NCBI GenBank assembly: GCA_029237695.1
Contig: CM055278.1
Span: 69,989,188-70,053,187, forward strand
Length of the DNA: 64,000 nt
Origin: Conchocele bisecta
Taxonomy: Eukaryota; Mollusca; Bivalvia; Lucinida; Thyasiridae
Direction of reading: 5' to 3'
Under the pieces are notes generated by a model that saw only the letters and a list, made by a program, of their open reading frames with translations, was not told the origin of the DNA and ran no database searches. A program made the position numbers and the translations under genes. The first letter of the stretch is position 1; each line of letters begins with the position of its first letter. Positions 44,756 to 56,575 of the stretch are shown piece after piece.

Positions 44756-47700
44756 AATACCAACTCCAATGGTCAGAAGGGTGGGCGGCTGGCCATACTG
44801 TCGGGGTTACATTACAAGGTGGACGATAATCCGCCATGGATCACTACTTTTCTTCTCGGATTCCAGGTCCTTATAGGTTATTCAGCACCGTCTGCGTTAA
44901 TCTTGCCGAGATGTCAACGTTTCTGAACATCTATTGGAAATATAAACTTGCAATCAAACAGTTTGATTGGCTGTGCCTGAGCTGTGCACAGCTCAGGCTC
45001 AGCCAATCAAACTGCTTACTTTCAAACACAGTATTCAAGTAGTTTGTAATAAACACACTTACAAGTATTGGCAAGATTAGCACAGGCGGTGGTGTAACCA
45101 CACAATCTGTTAACGCAGCAGCCGCTCATCGACTCGAGAAATGATGCTGGTGGTATTTGCGACCAGTATAGACACAACCTCCAGTATATTCAATGTTCAC
45201 ATGATGATCTATATTCGCTAAATCGTCACCCATGTCTCTTACTAAAGCAACCGTGTATGTTAAGTATATGCAATGTTAATCATGCATTTAGTCGATAAAC
45301 CGTCAATACTGTCTCTTACTATAGCAACCGTATATGCCACTACCTCGTGGCAGGAATCTGATAGCAGATCGTGAGCTACACATGTTCCAAACGCCATAGT
45401 ATGCATGATCTCTTCCAGTCGCATATAAATGCTTATTTCATGGTATGTGGCGTTACATGTTAACAAAAATGCTTAGGAATTTCCAGAAGATCCAAGGAAT
45501 TCGTAGAGGTTCATGCCCTCGCCATTGGCGGTCGTTGAGATTTCGACAGTTGTACATATTTACACTGTTTATCACATCTTTGACACATTTCCGGTTGTTG
45601 TTTCTGTATTAACACAGCTCGTGGTCAAGGTATGTACATGAGGATGTGATACATAAGTTAGATCACGTTTGTCCACATGTACGAGCGATAATTCGCTCGC
45701 TAAAGATCGCGGATTATCTCCTCATACATGCGGACGAACCGTGATATAACTTATACTTAGAATTTCGTGACATATATACTTTGAGTTTCTATTCAGCAGG
45801 TGCTAACGATCTTTAAATACATTGCATTGCATTGACTCTGACATAACTGCGACAGTATATTTTATGATAGTCGTGTTTGGCGATTATTATCGATCTCTTG
45901 ATTGTTTTCCCCGTTTGTTGCCTTCAGCATTACCTGATGTTGCTAAGCTCCAACCTGGCGACGCCCGGAATAATGGCGAGTATTATCTGTGCCGTCGGCA
46001 TACCGGGGGAGATGCAAGTGCGGTCGGCACTCATGGGAAACATGCTGTTTGCATGTGGAATTGGTACACTTCTTCAGACATTTCTAGGGGCAAGGTAAGG
46101 AAATATAGAGAATAGTAGGTTAGTGCCGTGAACGGGAAAACTATCTGGCAAGGCTTAGGAAACGGGATGGTCGAGGCTTGCCGAGTCCATTCCGTTTCCG
46201 TGCCGAGCCAGATATTGTTTTCCCATTCACGGCACTAACCTACTATTCTATTTATCCCATCAACACTACACATAGCTTTAAAATGCAAAACAAAACAACA
46301 AAAAAACCAGCCGCATCCTCAAAATCGGAGAATCGACTTGTAGGACTACCGCACATATTCATACGCAGTGATTAGGTCTTATTGACAGGATATCACAAAT
46401 GTTTCACGGCACCGTGTATCACGGCACATACGCACTGTGTTTACGGGATAAAAATGGTAGTTATGGCATAAATATATCTTGTCCGTTAAGGATTGACTTT
46501 ATAGAACATTATCATTTGTTTCAAAGACAATAGCTTCATATGAATGGTGTAATATGTACGTACTATATGTCAATATTCTCTTGTTACTGTATACAATACA
46601 GCACATGGAGTTGCCGTCTTCGCTGTTTAATATGTACGAGCCATCGGTTAGTTACACAACTTGCAGCGTTTCAGACAGAAAGCAAATAATTTGACAAAAG
46701 AACTAAGGTCATACAAACTAAGTACTGTGGTTGTCAGACGGAATGTGACGCGGGAAGGCGGATTTTTTAAATTTAAATACATTTTTGTTTGTTTGACATA
46801 TTAGATTATAATTTTGTTGAAGTCGCCAGATATGTTCTTTAAAGTTACTATAACCTCTTTAGACGTGAACAATCACCAGATTTTCGTATAACATATATTA
46901 ATTGTTTGCATCGTAGTGTTTGTTATTGATCATGTGGCGATTTTACAGTATGGTTTTATTTCTACTTCAGATAAAATGCTCAACGCGCAGGGATTTGTAT
47001 GACTCGGCGATATCTGAGAACCAACGTACATTTTTTATGGCCTAACATATTTGGTGCAATGCATCACAACGTCATGATCAGCGTGCTATACTGCTATATT
47101 CCAGCACATTATGCAGCATGTTAGCTATCTGACAATGGACACTTTTCAATGTATAAACTTACAAATTGATGCACAGTCTATTATTAGATGTTACATTAGT
47201 TACATCATATGCAGATACACTCCAATTTGTGCAAAACTGTTGGATTAAAAGTCAACTGTGTGAGTAACAATATGGTAATATGCTTTTCAGGATTTGTTCA
47301 CCCGGTGATGCACTGTCGGCCTGCATGTTATTGATTGTATTTATTAAACTTCAGATTGCCAATAGTACAGTGCCCCGCATTCGCGTACATAGTACCTATG
47401 CTTGCACTGACAAAGATAGGCCGCTGGAAATGTCCAACCTATGGTCAAGATGGGAATGTAAACTCGACAGCTGAGTGTAAGCCACTCCCATACAACGTTA
47501 TATCCACATGTCAGATATCAAATTGGTGAATATGTTGTGTCTTACGCTGAAGATGATGACATATTGTACCCGAAATAGTCCAAGGAGCGTAAAACAGTGA
47601 GAGAGAAAACATAAATAAAACACTGATCGCAATGTATTGCATAAATCATTAAAAATAGACATGTACTATCAACTCTTTGAAATAGAATTCCAAACACACA

Positions 47701-50700
47701 CACAGTATATCATATGACTACATTCACCATTTTCCAAAAAAAGCTATATTAAACTAATATTTAGTAACTTTATAGTAGGAATATCAATATACTGTTTCTG
47801 TATTGACTGACACTATGAAAGCATCTCGACATATGTATTCATTGTGTCTAACTTTGTTACAATTTCAACTATTATAACTAAACTTTTATCTAATTTCGTA
47901 AATTGTCCACAAAGATTCTTGTGTTTGTATTTCTTTCAGATAATGCCACAACCGAAGCAAGTCGGTATGTTGATGAAGGATATCAATTGCACATAGAACG
48001 CATGAATTCGGTATGCTTCACTTGTGCAACAATATGGATTCCACGATATCTTGTTAATGCACACCACTATATGTGAACTCGGACTACTATCTACGTTTTT
48101 ATTTAAGTTTTTATATCTGTCACACCTAATAATGGCTTTGCAATGTATGTTTTTTCTATTAGTAGTCGTGTTCGGCGACATTGTTTTGTAATTATATTCC
48201 ATTTTCTTGATTTCTTTCTCTGGTAGCCGTGGTTAATGTATATCAAGATTTAGATGGATCTCTTCACATTGCCATGTAAATTCTATATCCAAATACATAT
48301 CAATTTTTAGTGTAAATGATTTTCAGCTGACTGGTTCCATAATGGTTGCCGCAATACTGGAAATCTTTATCGGCGCAAGCGGATTGGTTAGTGTGTTGCT
48401 AAGATACATCGGTCCCCTGACTGTGGCTCCAACGATAATGCTGATGGGATTATCTGTAGCTGAGACTGGATTCGAGTTGGCGGGGAAACACTGGGGCATC
48501 TCTGCAGGGTATACGTTATGGTGGCTAGCTAGGGACATTTCGTATATTCACCCCTTCGCCGCAGATAGACGAAATGTATATATAACCTGAATAACTGAAG
48601 CAATGTATCTATAGCATAAGGAGACTGAAGAGACGGCCACAAACCTGCCGCTTACAACATATACAAATACTAGTATTATAAAATAAGACTGCTTTCGTTG
48701 CAAAGAATGGGTGTGTCAATATACTACCGCCATTAGGTAAGTGCATAACATCATAATCATATAGTTGAATGATACACATTATAAAGCTAATAATGAATCA
48801 GTAGCCTATTTCATCAACATTGCAAAGTATACTTTAGTAGCAAAGTATACTTTGAGGGAGAAATTTTCAATTTTTTGAAAAATTTATTAATTTTTATTAT
48901 ACTGAATTTATTACATTATCACAGCCATTTAATGGCTGTGATAATGTAATAAATTCAGTATAATAATTCTGCATACTTTTAATCATGAAATATATGCATT
49001 TGTTAGTTCTATACGAAATAATGCATATCAGGAAAAATAAATGATTGCTCCCTCAAAGTATACTTTGCTAGTAAAGTATACTTTGCAATGTTGATGAAAT
49101 CGGCTACAGATGTCATTCCCAGAAAGTGCTAAATAAACCTCAACATTATTTACAGAACCATGGCATGTCCATTCAAATGCGTAAGCCTCATGACATTTCC
49201 ATGCAAGTGCTTAAGCCTCAACATTGTTTACAGAACCATGTCATGTAGTTTCACGTGCTTATTTATAAGCATCGACATTGTTTACAGGACCATCGTGTTG
49301 ATAATACTGTTCTCAGAGGTGATTCCCACATTCGCAATCCGCAACCCTTTCCGGCGCAAGGAGAAAATGGAATTCGTACTTCATAAAATATTTTCTGTAA
49401 GTTACTGCTATTTCGACAGTTGTGCGCTTTATGCCTTCCTGATGGTTCGTGAGCCAGTGTTATTTGGACATTTATATATAGAGTTTCGATTCAACTGGTA
49501 CTCTTTACTTTGCCTGTAATTTTCAGTTAAATGTCCTAGACTGAAATGCATGTACAGTGCATAATATAAGATCCACAATCTGGGTAGGTCTGCGTTTGTT
49601 GTTTTGCATCAGTTTGTTCCTATGGTGTTGATGATGTACCGTGTGACCTGTTATGTTTATAAATGGATGACTTTATCCTAATGACCAACAGCCAGCAAAA
49701 ACCACAACACAAAATGCATTATCAATGATAATTATGGTACAACGATGGTTCTAGAGTATTCAACGTGGCACAACACACACAGGTAAATCATAAATAAAAC
49801 AGACCTACATTTCGCATTTGTGTCTGTAATTAGAGAAATGTGGCTTATGTGTTTTGCGACCAGTGTAGATCCAGGTCTGTCTGATCAGGATCTGCACTGT
49901 TCGCTATTCCATCAATAAACACATTTTCGTGCTTCTAACAAGCAAAATAAAACGTTATCAGAAGCATGCTGTTTGAGTAGGAGCTACACTAGTCAGAAAT
50001 CCCATAAGCCCCATGTCTCAAGTAACATCCATTTTTATGACATCTACAATTGTGTGTTTTAGGTAATCCTGGCCGTGTGTATTATGTGGTTCCTGTGTTA
50101 CGTCCTCACGACGGTGGGAGCGTTACCAAACGACAAAGACCAGTACGGCTATGCCGCTAGGACTGATACGAGACTGGACGTAATCAAAACGTCTCCATGG
50201 GTCCGCGTTCCATATCCAGGTATGCTTTAGATATCACTGCCATATGGATGTGTCCTGGTGTCAATGCCAATATTGTTATCTTGATAGTATCTCCAAATTA
50301 GGAGTTACTATCTCCTACTTAGGACTTACTATCTCCTAATCAGGACTTAGTATCTCCTAATTAGGACTTAGTATCTCATAATTAGGACTTACTATCTGTG
50401 TCAATGCTAAATAAAGTTTTATTTCCTAATTAGGAGATACCAAGTCCTACTTAGGAGATAATAATATCTAGTATCTCCTAATTAAGACTTACAATCTGTG
50501 TCAAGAAAGTTTTATCTCCTAATTAGGACATACGAAGTCCTAATTAGAAGATACTAACTCCTAATTACGAGATACTTAGGATATACTAACTCCTAATTAG
50601 GAAATACAATCTCCTAATTAAGAGTTACTATTTCATAATTAGGACTGTTACCTTAATTGTTTTTGTATGGTTATGCATTTTTTAGTTGCTATAAAGGCAA

Positions 50701-53700
50701 TTGCTACATATATGTTTCTATTTAGAATTTGTACTATACCGTATATTTTATTACTTTGTCTTAAACGCACTGTGTCACAGATGATGTCTCAAATATAGAA
50801 TATGAGTTTTTTTCAGTTTCATGCACAACAAATGACATAATTATATCAACCACTTGAACCATTTTATTTGATGAAATTTCCTTCAACTATGAATACCATC
50901 GTACTTCAGGCTACTGGGGCCGACCCACGTTCAGTTCAGCCATGTTTGTCGCTATGATCGCGGGCGTTATTACATCCGTCATAGAGAGTATCGGAGACTA
51001 CTACACATGCGCCAGGCTGGCCGGGGCACTTCCACCTCCACCACACGCCGTTAACAGGGGTAATCGGAGTAGAGGACGTGGGAATATACATTTAATTTAC
51101 ATATGGCTTTGTACTTAAATACGCTCTTTCAATCACCCAATACCAGCCACTGTCTTCAGATAGAACGGTATGTTAAACGTTGATGGTTTTAAGATTGTAA
51201 AGAGTGGGCACACAGGTAATAGTTCCGACAAACATGTTTCTGTAGACGATATATCAAACAGGTTTTCAGAACTATTCCCGTTATATCCACTCTTCTTTAT
51301 AATATAAAATTCTTAAACTGTTTTATCATATCATTCCATCTGAGGAGAGACGTTGTAAATTAATATGAACTGTCCACCTCGTCTGTTTTTAATTTCCGGT
51401 CACAGCTCTAATAGCATGCAGCTATATAACAGGATATTATATTTGTCTGTATGCTCCATGTATGTCGCAATTAAAGACACCCCTATCTTGTTCTAGTATT
51501 TAGTTCCCATGTTCTATGAATTTATTTCAATTATAGGTATTTTAATTGAGGGTATCGACTGTATTCTATCTGCGGCAGTCGGCACAGGGTTTGGTGTGAC
51601 GTCATGCAGTCAGAATATTGGCGTCATCAGTCTCACTAAGGTAATCCCATATGCAGCCTACATAAGAATCATTGACCCGCTATTATGCAACACATACGGA
51701 GCATGTACTGCCTTCCCATTTCGGTATGACATGGAGTCTTATTCGTCGCGCATGAGTTATACCATGTGTGGAGAAATGACGTCAACTACGTCACATTGAC
51801 ATTTCGTTCGACCAATTAAATCATTTTCGGGACACACTCTCTGAATTGCGAATCAGTCGACTTACGGATAAAGCATCATGTGTGAAATTTAAGACAATAT
51901 TGTTATACTCACTCGTTTGTTTAACGTAAGGGCCCAATCAATCGCTCAGTATTTCACGTTATGCACCTCATCAGGGCCCGGTTGTTCAAAACACCAGTTA
52001 GCTTAACGGACTGTTAAATCCTTAACGGACTGTTAAATCCTTAACTGAATGGTTAAAATCTCTGTTAAAACAGAGATTTTAACCATTCAGTTAAGGATTT
52101 AACAGTCCGTTAAGCTAACGGATGTTTTGAACAACCGGGCCCTGGTTAATAAACAAAAGGTATTGAATTGTATTGAAAACAATAATGCACGTGCGAGTAA
52201 TTTGGATTTTATTGAAAGCTAACACCTTTTGAGATCCTCTGCAAACGTGTGACCACGCCGTTGTTAGTTGCGAACAGTAACTCTTGCAATCTACTCCCGT
52301 ACCATCCCTACGGATGGTGCGGTGGTATATTTCAAGAGTTACTGTTCGCAACTACGACGCTGTCTGATTGGATTGAAAGCTAACATTTATTGAGATCCTC
52401 TCTAAACGTGTAGGTGGGCAGCCGCCGTGTGGTGTTAATGGGTGGTTTTATCCTGATCCTGTTTGGGTGTCTGTCCAAGGTCAGCGCTGTGGTCATCACG
52501 ATGCCGGACCCCATCATCGGGGCCTCATTCCTCGTCTTATTTGGTGAGGACATTTCCACAAATCCCACGAATTATTGACATGCAATTGTACTATTACTTA
52601 ATACATATAATTTAAAGTAAATCCGTCGCGTAGGTGTGGAAAATGTATAAATGTATCAAATATCTTTCCCTTCCTTAACCCGAATGTTTTGTCTGTAACG
52701 TTACAGACAGATAATTCCGGTTAGCACTTCCTATGCATAATGGCATACGCATGACAATATTATCGTTACCTGTGATGGTGACGTAATCAATATTTTCTTG
52801 GGACAACACCTCCATTTCTCAGGTTCCGCTCCTCATGTCACCGTCAATTGAATTGGGAACTACTAAAACTGGTGGAGAATCCGGGTAAGGGTTAATGCAT
52901 AACTATAACCCATTATTAACTTATGAAAACTACCACAGTAAATTAACAATTATAAGCCCCCTTTCTCCAGTCACAGCCACAACTATGATATATACCGACA
53001 TCGTTTACTGCTTGTTAAGCAGAGGAGACTGATAGATTGATTCTCACCATTACTGATGCTAGTATTGTATTTTGTGTAGGTTTGTGTATATTAGTTTTGT
53101 TGATTAATGGTTGCCATGGCAGTCTAACTACTGGTCACGTTTTATAGGTGTTCTCGCGGCCGTGGGAGCGTCCAACCTCCAATACGTTGATCTGAACTCG
53201 TCCCGAAACCTCGTTGTCTTTGGTATCTCCCTGTTCCTGGGTCTCAGTTTCCCGGATTGGGTGTTAGCAAACACAGAACTAATTAAGACAGGTAAGCATC
53301 AGCACGAGTAGTAGTACTAATTGGAAAAGAAAGAAAAACACTACCACCAAGTCAACCCCGATTCTGGATTTAGATAATGTAATGCCAATTTACCTCAACA
53401 GCGACCAAAAATAATGGTACATTTGAAATGACAGTATTACAACCTGATAAGATAGTGAGTTCAGTACACCGCGTATCTAGAGCATTTAATTCCTCGGTCA
53501 CTAACTTTATTTAGTCAAACATTCACACAAGTTTGGAGTTTTCAATGCATGTGACTGAATTATAGTGGGACTACTGTAAACCGAACGTCCTGTGAAACCT
53601 CCTCGTTTGTATTGTGGTTATACGTCCTTTTATATTTATTTAATACATTTAATGTACATGTTTGCAGGTAATGATAACTTGGACCAGGTAATCAACGCCC

Positions 53701-55064
53701 TCCTTGCCAACAACATGTTTATGGGGTGCTTTGCCGCGCTGATCCTCGATAACGTTGTGCCAGGTGAGTTTCTAACCCTTTCACCCCTAAATAACTGGAA
53801 TGGATATTGATATGCTAACTTTCCGACCAATCTAATCGTAACAACATGATTTTCAGACTAGTCTATTAGGAAAAGGTGGTGTTTTTTACTGTAAGAAATA
53901 TATATTTACTTACAAAAAGTGCAGATCCTGATGAGACGGATCGTCACGAGCCGGCTCTACTGGATATAGACTGTCTGCAAGCACCGCTATAGAGGGCTGT
54001 AGTGTTGCAAGGGTTAAAGGGTATCGATTATCAGGTTTTCGTTTTTGATATTTTATTTTGTCCGCGAAAATATATTTTGTAAACACTCACTTGAAGAGTA
54101 ACGCCAAGTGTTCACATCACGTGCGGCAATGCATACATATGAAAAACAATCGTCACAAACTGATTTTCGGACTGGTCCATTTATGAAAAGGGCTTTTTGT
54201 TTCTCTAACAAATCTGAAAATTACTTGCAAAAATGCAGATCATGATACGACGGCACGTCATGAGCCGGCTCATCTGGATCTACACTGTATACAAGCACCG
54301 CTATATAGAGTGATGTAGTGTTGAAAGGGTTAAGGGGTATCGAGTCGCAGGTTTTTGTTTGTGATATTTTCTTTTGTTCACGAACATATATGTTGTGAAC
54401 AGTCATTTGAACAGTTTATCCAAAGGTTCACATCATGTACAGTGATGTATACATTAGAAACAAATCGCTGACAAAATATGATGTATTCTTTATTCATGAA
54501 ATGAGTTAAGAATGTGACGGTTGGCTTCCGATTGTGACGTCAGTGTGCTGTAATATAAATAACTCGTTTTGCGGTTATATGGGTCATACGAATCTAATCT
54601 GTTATATTGCTTGTTAAAAGTATGGCGGGTGTCTCATTGATGGAATTGCGAGCAGTATAGATCCTGATCAGACTGTGCGGATTCACATGCTGATCTGGAT
54701 CTACACTGGTCGCACAACCCAGAAGCAACATTTCTCCAGTCACAGCCACATATTTGTCTCCACAGGTACAGATGACGAGCGGGGAATTATAATTTGGCGG
54801 GAGGTTCCCGCTAATTCTCAGTTTGAAAACCAAGAGTCGAAGAAGGACAACACACATCTGACGATGAAGACGTATCAACTGCCATTCGGCATGGCCACGA
54901 TCCGACGTTGGAAATGGGCGAAACATGTTCCGTTTATGCCAACGTTTGATGGTTTTGATGACGTCAGATGTCCGTGCAAGCGACCGTACTTCACACAAGT
55001 AGACGCGCAAGTTATTATAGGCGAAGACAATGGAGTTAGAGAGAGCATAGATACTGAACTGTAA
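44756..55064 (+). CDS. SLC23 / nucleobase-ascorbate transporter, 13 exons plus proposed start exon
   Basis: Exons: 44756-44866, 45928-46094, 47355-47476, 47940-48010, 48327-48508, 49288-49396, 50063-50219, 50910-51059, 51537-51640, 52414-52543, 53148-53291, 53668-53763 and 54766-55064. Phases agree at every junction. With the proposed ATG the product is 614 aa, the usual animal SLC23 size. These are plasma-membrane Na+-coupled carriers of ascorbate (SVCT) or nucleobases, with a 14-helix fold. Landmarks: '[16 protein letters not shown]' with the TM1 Gln-His pair; GRWKCP followed by sequons NST and NAT in the third loop; '[17 protein letters not shown]'; '[18 protein letters not shown]' with the binding-site Glu (E333); signature '[17 protein letters not shown]'; and '[19 protein letters not shown]'. 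The signature begins with Gln (Q383) where vertebrate ascorbate carriers have Pro, so the substrate is open. An AATAAA lies at 55386. Confidence 0.94.
44876..45099. mobile_element. Palindromic element inserted next to an SLC23 splice donor
   Basis: The ends GGTTATTCAGCACCGTCTGC and ACAGGCGGTGGTGTAACC are inverted, with ATCTTGCC / GGCAAGAT just inside. The core is an AATCAAAC / GTTTGATT hairpin around CTGAGCTGTGCACAGCTCAG. It begins 9 bp after the exon-end GT at 44867. Same family as 19525-19735. Confidence 0.7.
45490..45770. mobile_element. Element with GTACGAGCGATAATTCGCTC palindrome, SLC23 intron
   Basis: It matches 58420-58615 over CACATCTTTGA, TTACACAGCAC-type and GAGGATGTGATA text and ends in a hairpin (TTGTCCACATGTACGAGCGA and TCGCGGATTATCTCCTCATA). 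The two copies flank the SLC23 gene on either side. Confidence 0.6.
46100..46250. repeat. ~140-bp inverted repeat just after SLC23 exon 2 donor
   Basis: GAATAGTAGGTTAGTGCCGT at the left is mirrored by ACGGCACTAACCTACTATTC at the right, with GGAAACGGGATGG / CCATTCCGTTTCC inside. It starts about 15 bp past the donor at 46095. Confidence 0.8.
48803..49108. mobile_element. MITE-like element, family 'AAAGTATACTTT', intact, SLC23 intron
   Basis: The ends are CAGTAGCCTATTTCATCAAC and GTTGATGAAATCGGCTAC. The centre ACATTATCACAGCCATT / AATGGCTGTGATAATGT is perfect. This is the cleanest copy in the window, about 180 bp upstream of exon 49288-49396. Confidence 0.85.
49826..50030. mobile_element. Palindromic element, family 'GTGACTGGAGAAATGGG', SLC23 intron
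   Basis: TAGAGAAATGTGGCTTATG at the left and CCATAAGCCCCATGTCTCAA at the right are inverted. It ends about 35 bp before the acceptor of the exon starting at 50063. Confidence 0.65.
50285..50650. repeat. Array of TCCTAATTAGGA palindromes, SLC23 intron
   Basis: The words TCCTAATTAGGACTTA and TAGGAGATAC recur about every 20-30 bp in both orientations, with TAATTA at the core of most. It is a minisatellite built from a self-complementary unit. Confidence 0.85.
52000..52370. mobile_element. Two palindromic elements in an SLC23 intron
   Basis: About 51976-52143: GGGCCCGGTTGTTCAAAACA mirrored by GTTTTGAACAACCGGGCCC, with ACGGACTGTTAAATCCTTAA blocks inside (one arm has an extra tandem unit). About 52260-52355: GTTGCGAACAGTAACTCTTG mirrored by CAAGAGTTACTGTTCGCAAC around CATCCCTACGGATG. 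GAAAGCTAACA...TTGAGATCCTCT flanks the second one on both sides (52215 and 52375), suggesting a local duplication. Confidence 0.75.
53925..54310. repeat. Two copies of the GATGAGCCGGCTC palindrome family
   Basis: Copies are centred near 53960 and 54265, each with GTGCAGATCC / GGATCTACACTGT-type arms and ending in TAGTGTTGAAAGGGTTAA-type text. They lie in the last SLC23 intron and are preceded by similar AT-rich sequence, so the whole ~300 bp may be a tandem duplication. Confidence 0.65.
54515..54605 (-). pseudogene. Possible decayed copy of the homeobox gene's first exon and promoter
   Basis: GGCTTCCGATTGTGACGTCA (54526-54545) is one base different from GGCTTCCGGTTGTGACGTCA in homeobox exon 1 (near 60930). 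On the minus strand it reads LTSQSEANR against LTSQPEASW. Further along both places have CTAATCTGTTAT. No full frame remains. See the matching finding. Confidence 0.35.
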
Positions 55065-55069
55065 ACTAG

Positions 55070-55500
55070 TTTATAAACATGTATTTCTACAAGAAAGATT
55101 TTGTGTTTGAACAAATTGGTACATCAGGTTATTTATTGTTAACCATTCCATCAATGAAACATCCGTCATGCTTCTAAAAAGCAATATAGATCGTTATCAG
55201 GCAATAGAAGTGTGTTATTTGATCAGGAGCTACATTGGCTTAAGCCCCATTTCTCGAGTTGCAGCCACATGTTTACAAGTGTTAGGAGTGGTCAAGTATA
55301 CAGGTTATTCAACTAGCAATTTGAAATTCTCGGTTATTTCACAAAGCACCGAGAAAGAAAGCACGTGCACATGTTCACTTATTGGAATAAAACACAAACC
55401 GAAATAACTGTTGTAGCTCAAAACAATTAAAAAAGCATACACCGCATATATATTAATATATTACTCACTGAGTGCAAGTAAAAGTTTGTCCTGGAATGGA
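55070..55500. other. SLC23 3' flank
   Basis: A fragment of the GTGACTGGAG palindrome family lies at 55150-55270 and a candidate polyadenylation signal AATAAA at 55386-55391. No further exons are visible. Confidence 0.5.
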
Positions 55501-56095
55501 TACAATAATTCCTCCAAGGAAGCGGTGTCGCGCCTGTCGAGGTATTTGACCATAACATCATCATGGGCATGTGCTAAAGTAGGCATCCCAAAAACGTCAA
55601 CCATGTGAAGGTCAAGAAGGTCAAGGTCATGTTAATGGCGGCATGAGTGTCTTCCAAATGCTTACGCAAAAAATGGCTAAGTGTTTCCACAAAAATGTGA
55701 ATGTACAAAAGGGCAAGGACATGTTAATGGGGGCATGAGTGTGTTCCAAATGCTCACATGTATCAAATTTCCAAATAGTAAAACAATCTGTTAATTCATA
55801 TTAAAGTCACATCATGATGAAGAAACTTGTACAAACATTTTGACGCAAAAATGTGTTTCCGCAGAAATGTGAAGGCATTCTATGCCATGTTAATGACGGC
55901 ATGAGTGTGTTCCAAATGCTCACATGTGTCAAGTGTCCAAAAATATTGAAGGAATCCGTCAAGAATTATTAAAGTTATACCATGATGACGAAGCTTGTAC
56001 AAACTTTTTGACATTTCGGACAACGACGACAACGACGGCGACGGAAAAGCAGCGACTATAGTCGCGCCTTCTGCTAAAGCAGGCGCGACAAAGAA
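55500..56095. mobile_element. Element 'CCAAGGAAGCGGTGTCGCGC' family, expanded tandem units
   Basis: It starts with GGAAGCGGTGTCGCGCCTGT and ends GCTAAAGCAGGCGCGACAAA. Between are about three units with ATGTTAATGGCGGCATGAGT, TTCCAAATGCTCACATGT and ACTTGTACAAAC blocks. It is the longest copy of this family here. Confidence 0.65.
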
Positions 56096-56269
56096 AACGC
56101 ATGGAAATCGATTTGAATCCGGGGAAAATGTAATTTAAAGAATGTACCAACTTTTTGTGTACCAACTAATTGTGCACTGCACTGGTCAAAAACAAAAATA
56201 CAATTTTGTCGTGACAAGTCACACATATTTGAGACACGCCATGTGATTTGTATCCCAAAAGAAATACAT

Positions 56270-56375
56270 ACACTTTGATGTTTTCTGTAAATGACGTGGC
56301 AAGATGACGAAATTTGCTGAGCAAATGCGTTGCTGTGAACATTTCGTCAACTTTCGTCGTCATTTACGGAAAATA
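56270..56375. repeat. Inverted repeat ~100 bp
   Basis: TTTTCTGTAAATGACG is mirrored by CGTCATTTACGGAAAA, with ATGACGAAATTTGC / TTCGTCAACTTTCG partly paired inside. Confidence 0.6.
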
Positions 56376-56575
56376 TCGTAAATTTTGTAAAGATTTTTCA
56401 TGAGAGATCGCACATCTTCTTAGTTACAACATCACATGGTGTATCTCATTCATTATCAGAATAGAACAGAACATATTATTCATCTCTGGCCATAGCATGG
56501 TTGTATACGAGATAAAATATAGCATGTATGCAAACATGTGCAGTGGCGTACAAGTATGGTAATCAAGGAATGTCA

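Noticed and set aside
48342..48590. Plus-strand 82-codon frame as a stand-alone gene
   Set aside because: It is the SLC23 exon 48327-48508 reading on into its intron.
50285..50650. CRISPR-like regular palindromic repeats
   Set aside because: Spacers are not unique and repeats are not of uniform length. The genome is eukaryotic and the unit is a minisatellite.
54594..55010. 138-codon minus-strand frame over the last SLC23 exon
   Set aside because: It is the antisense shadow of a well-supported plus-strand exon joined to a repeat.
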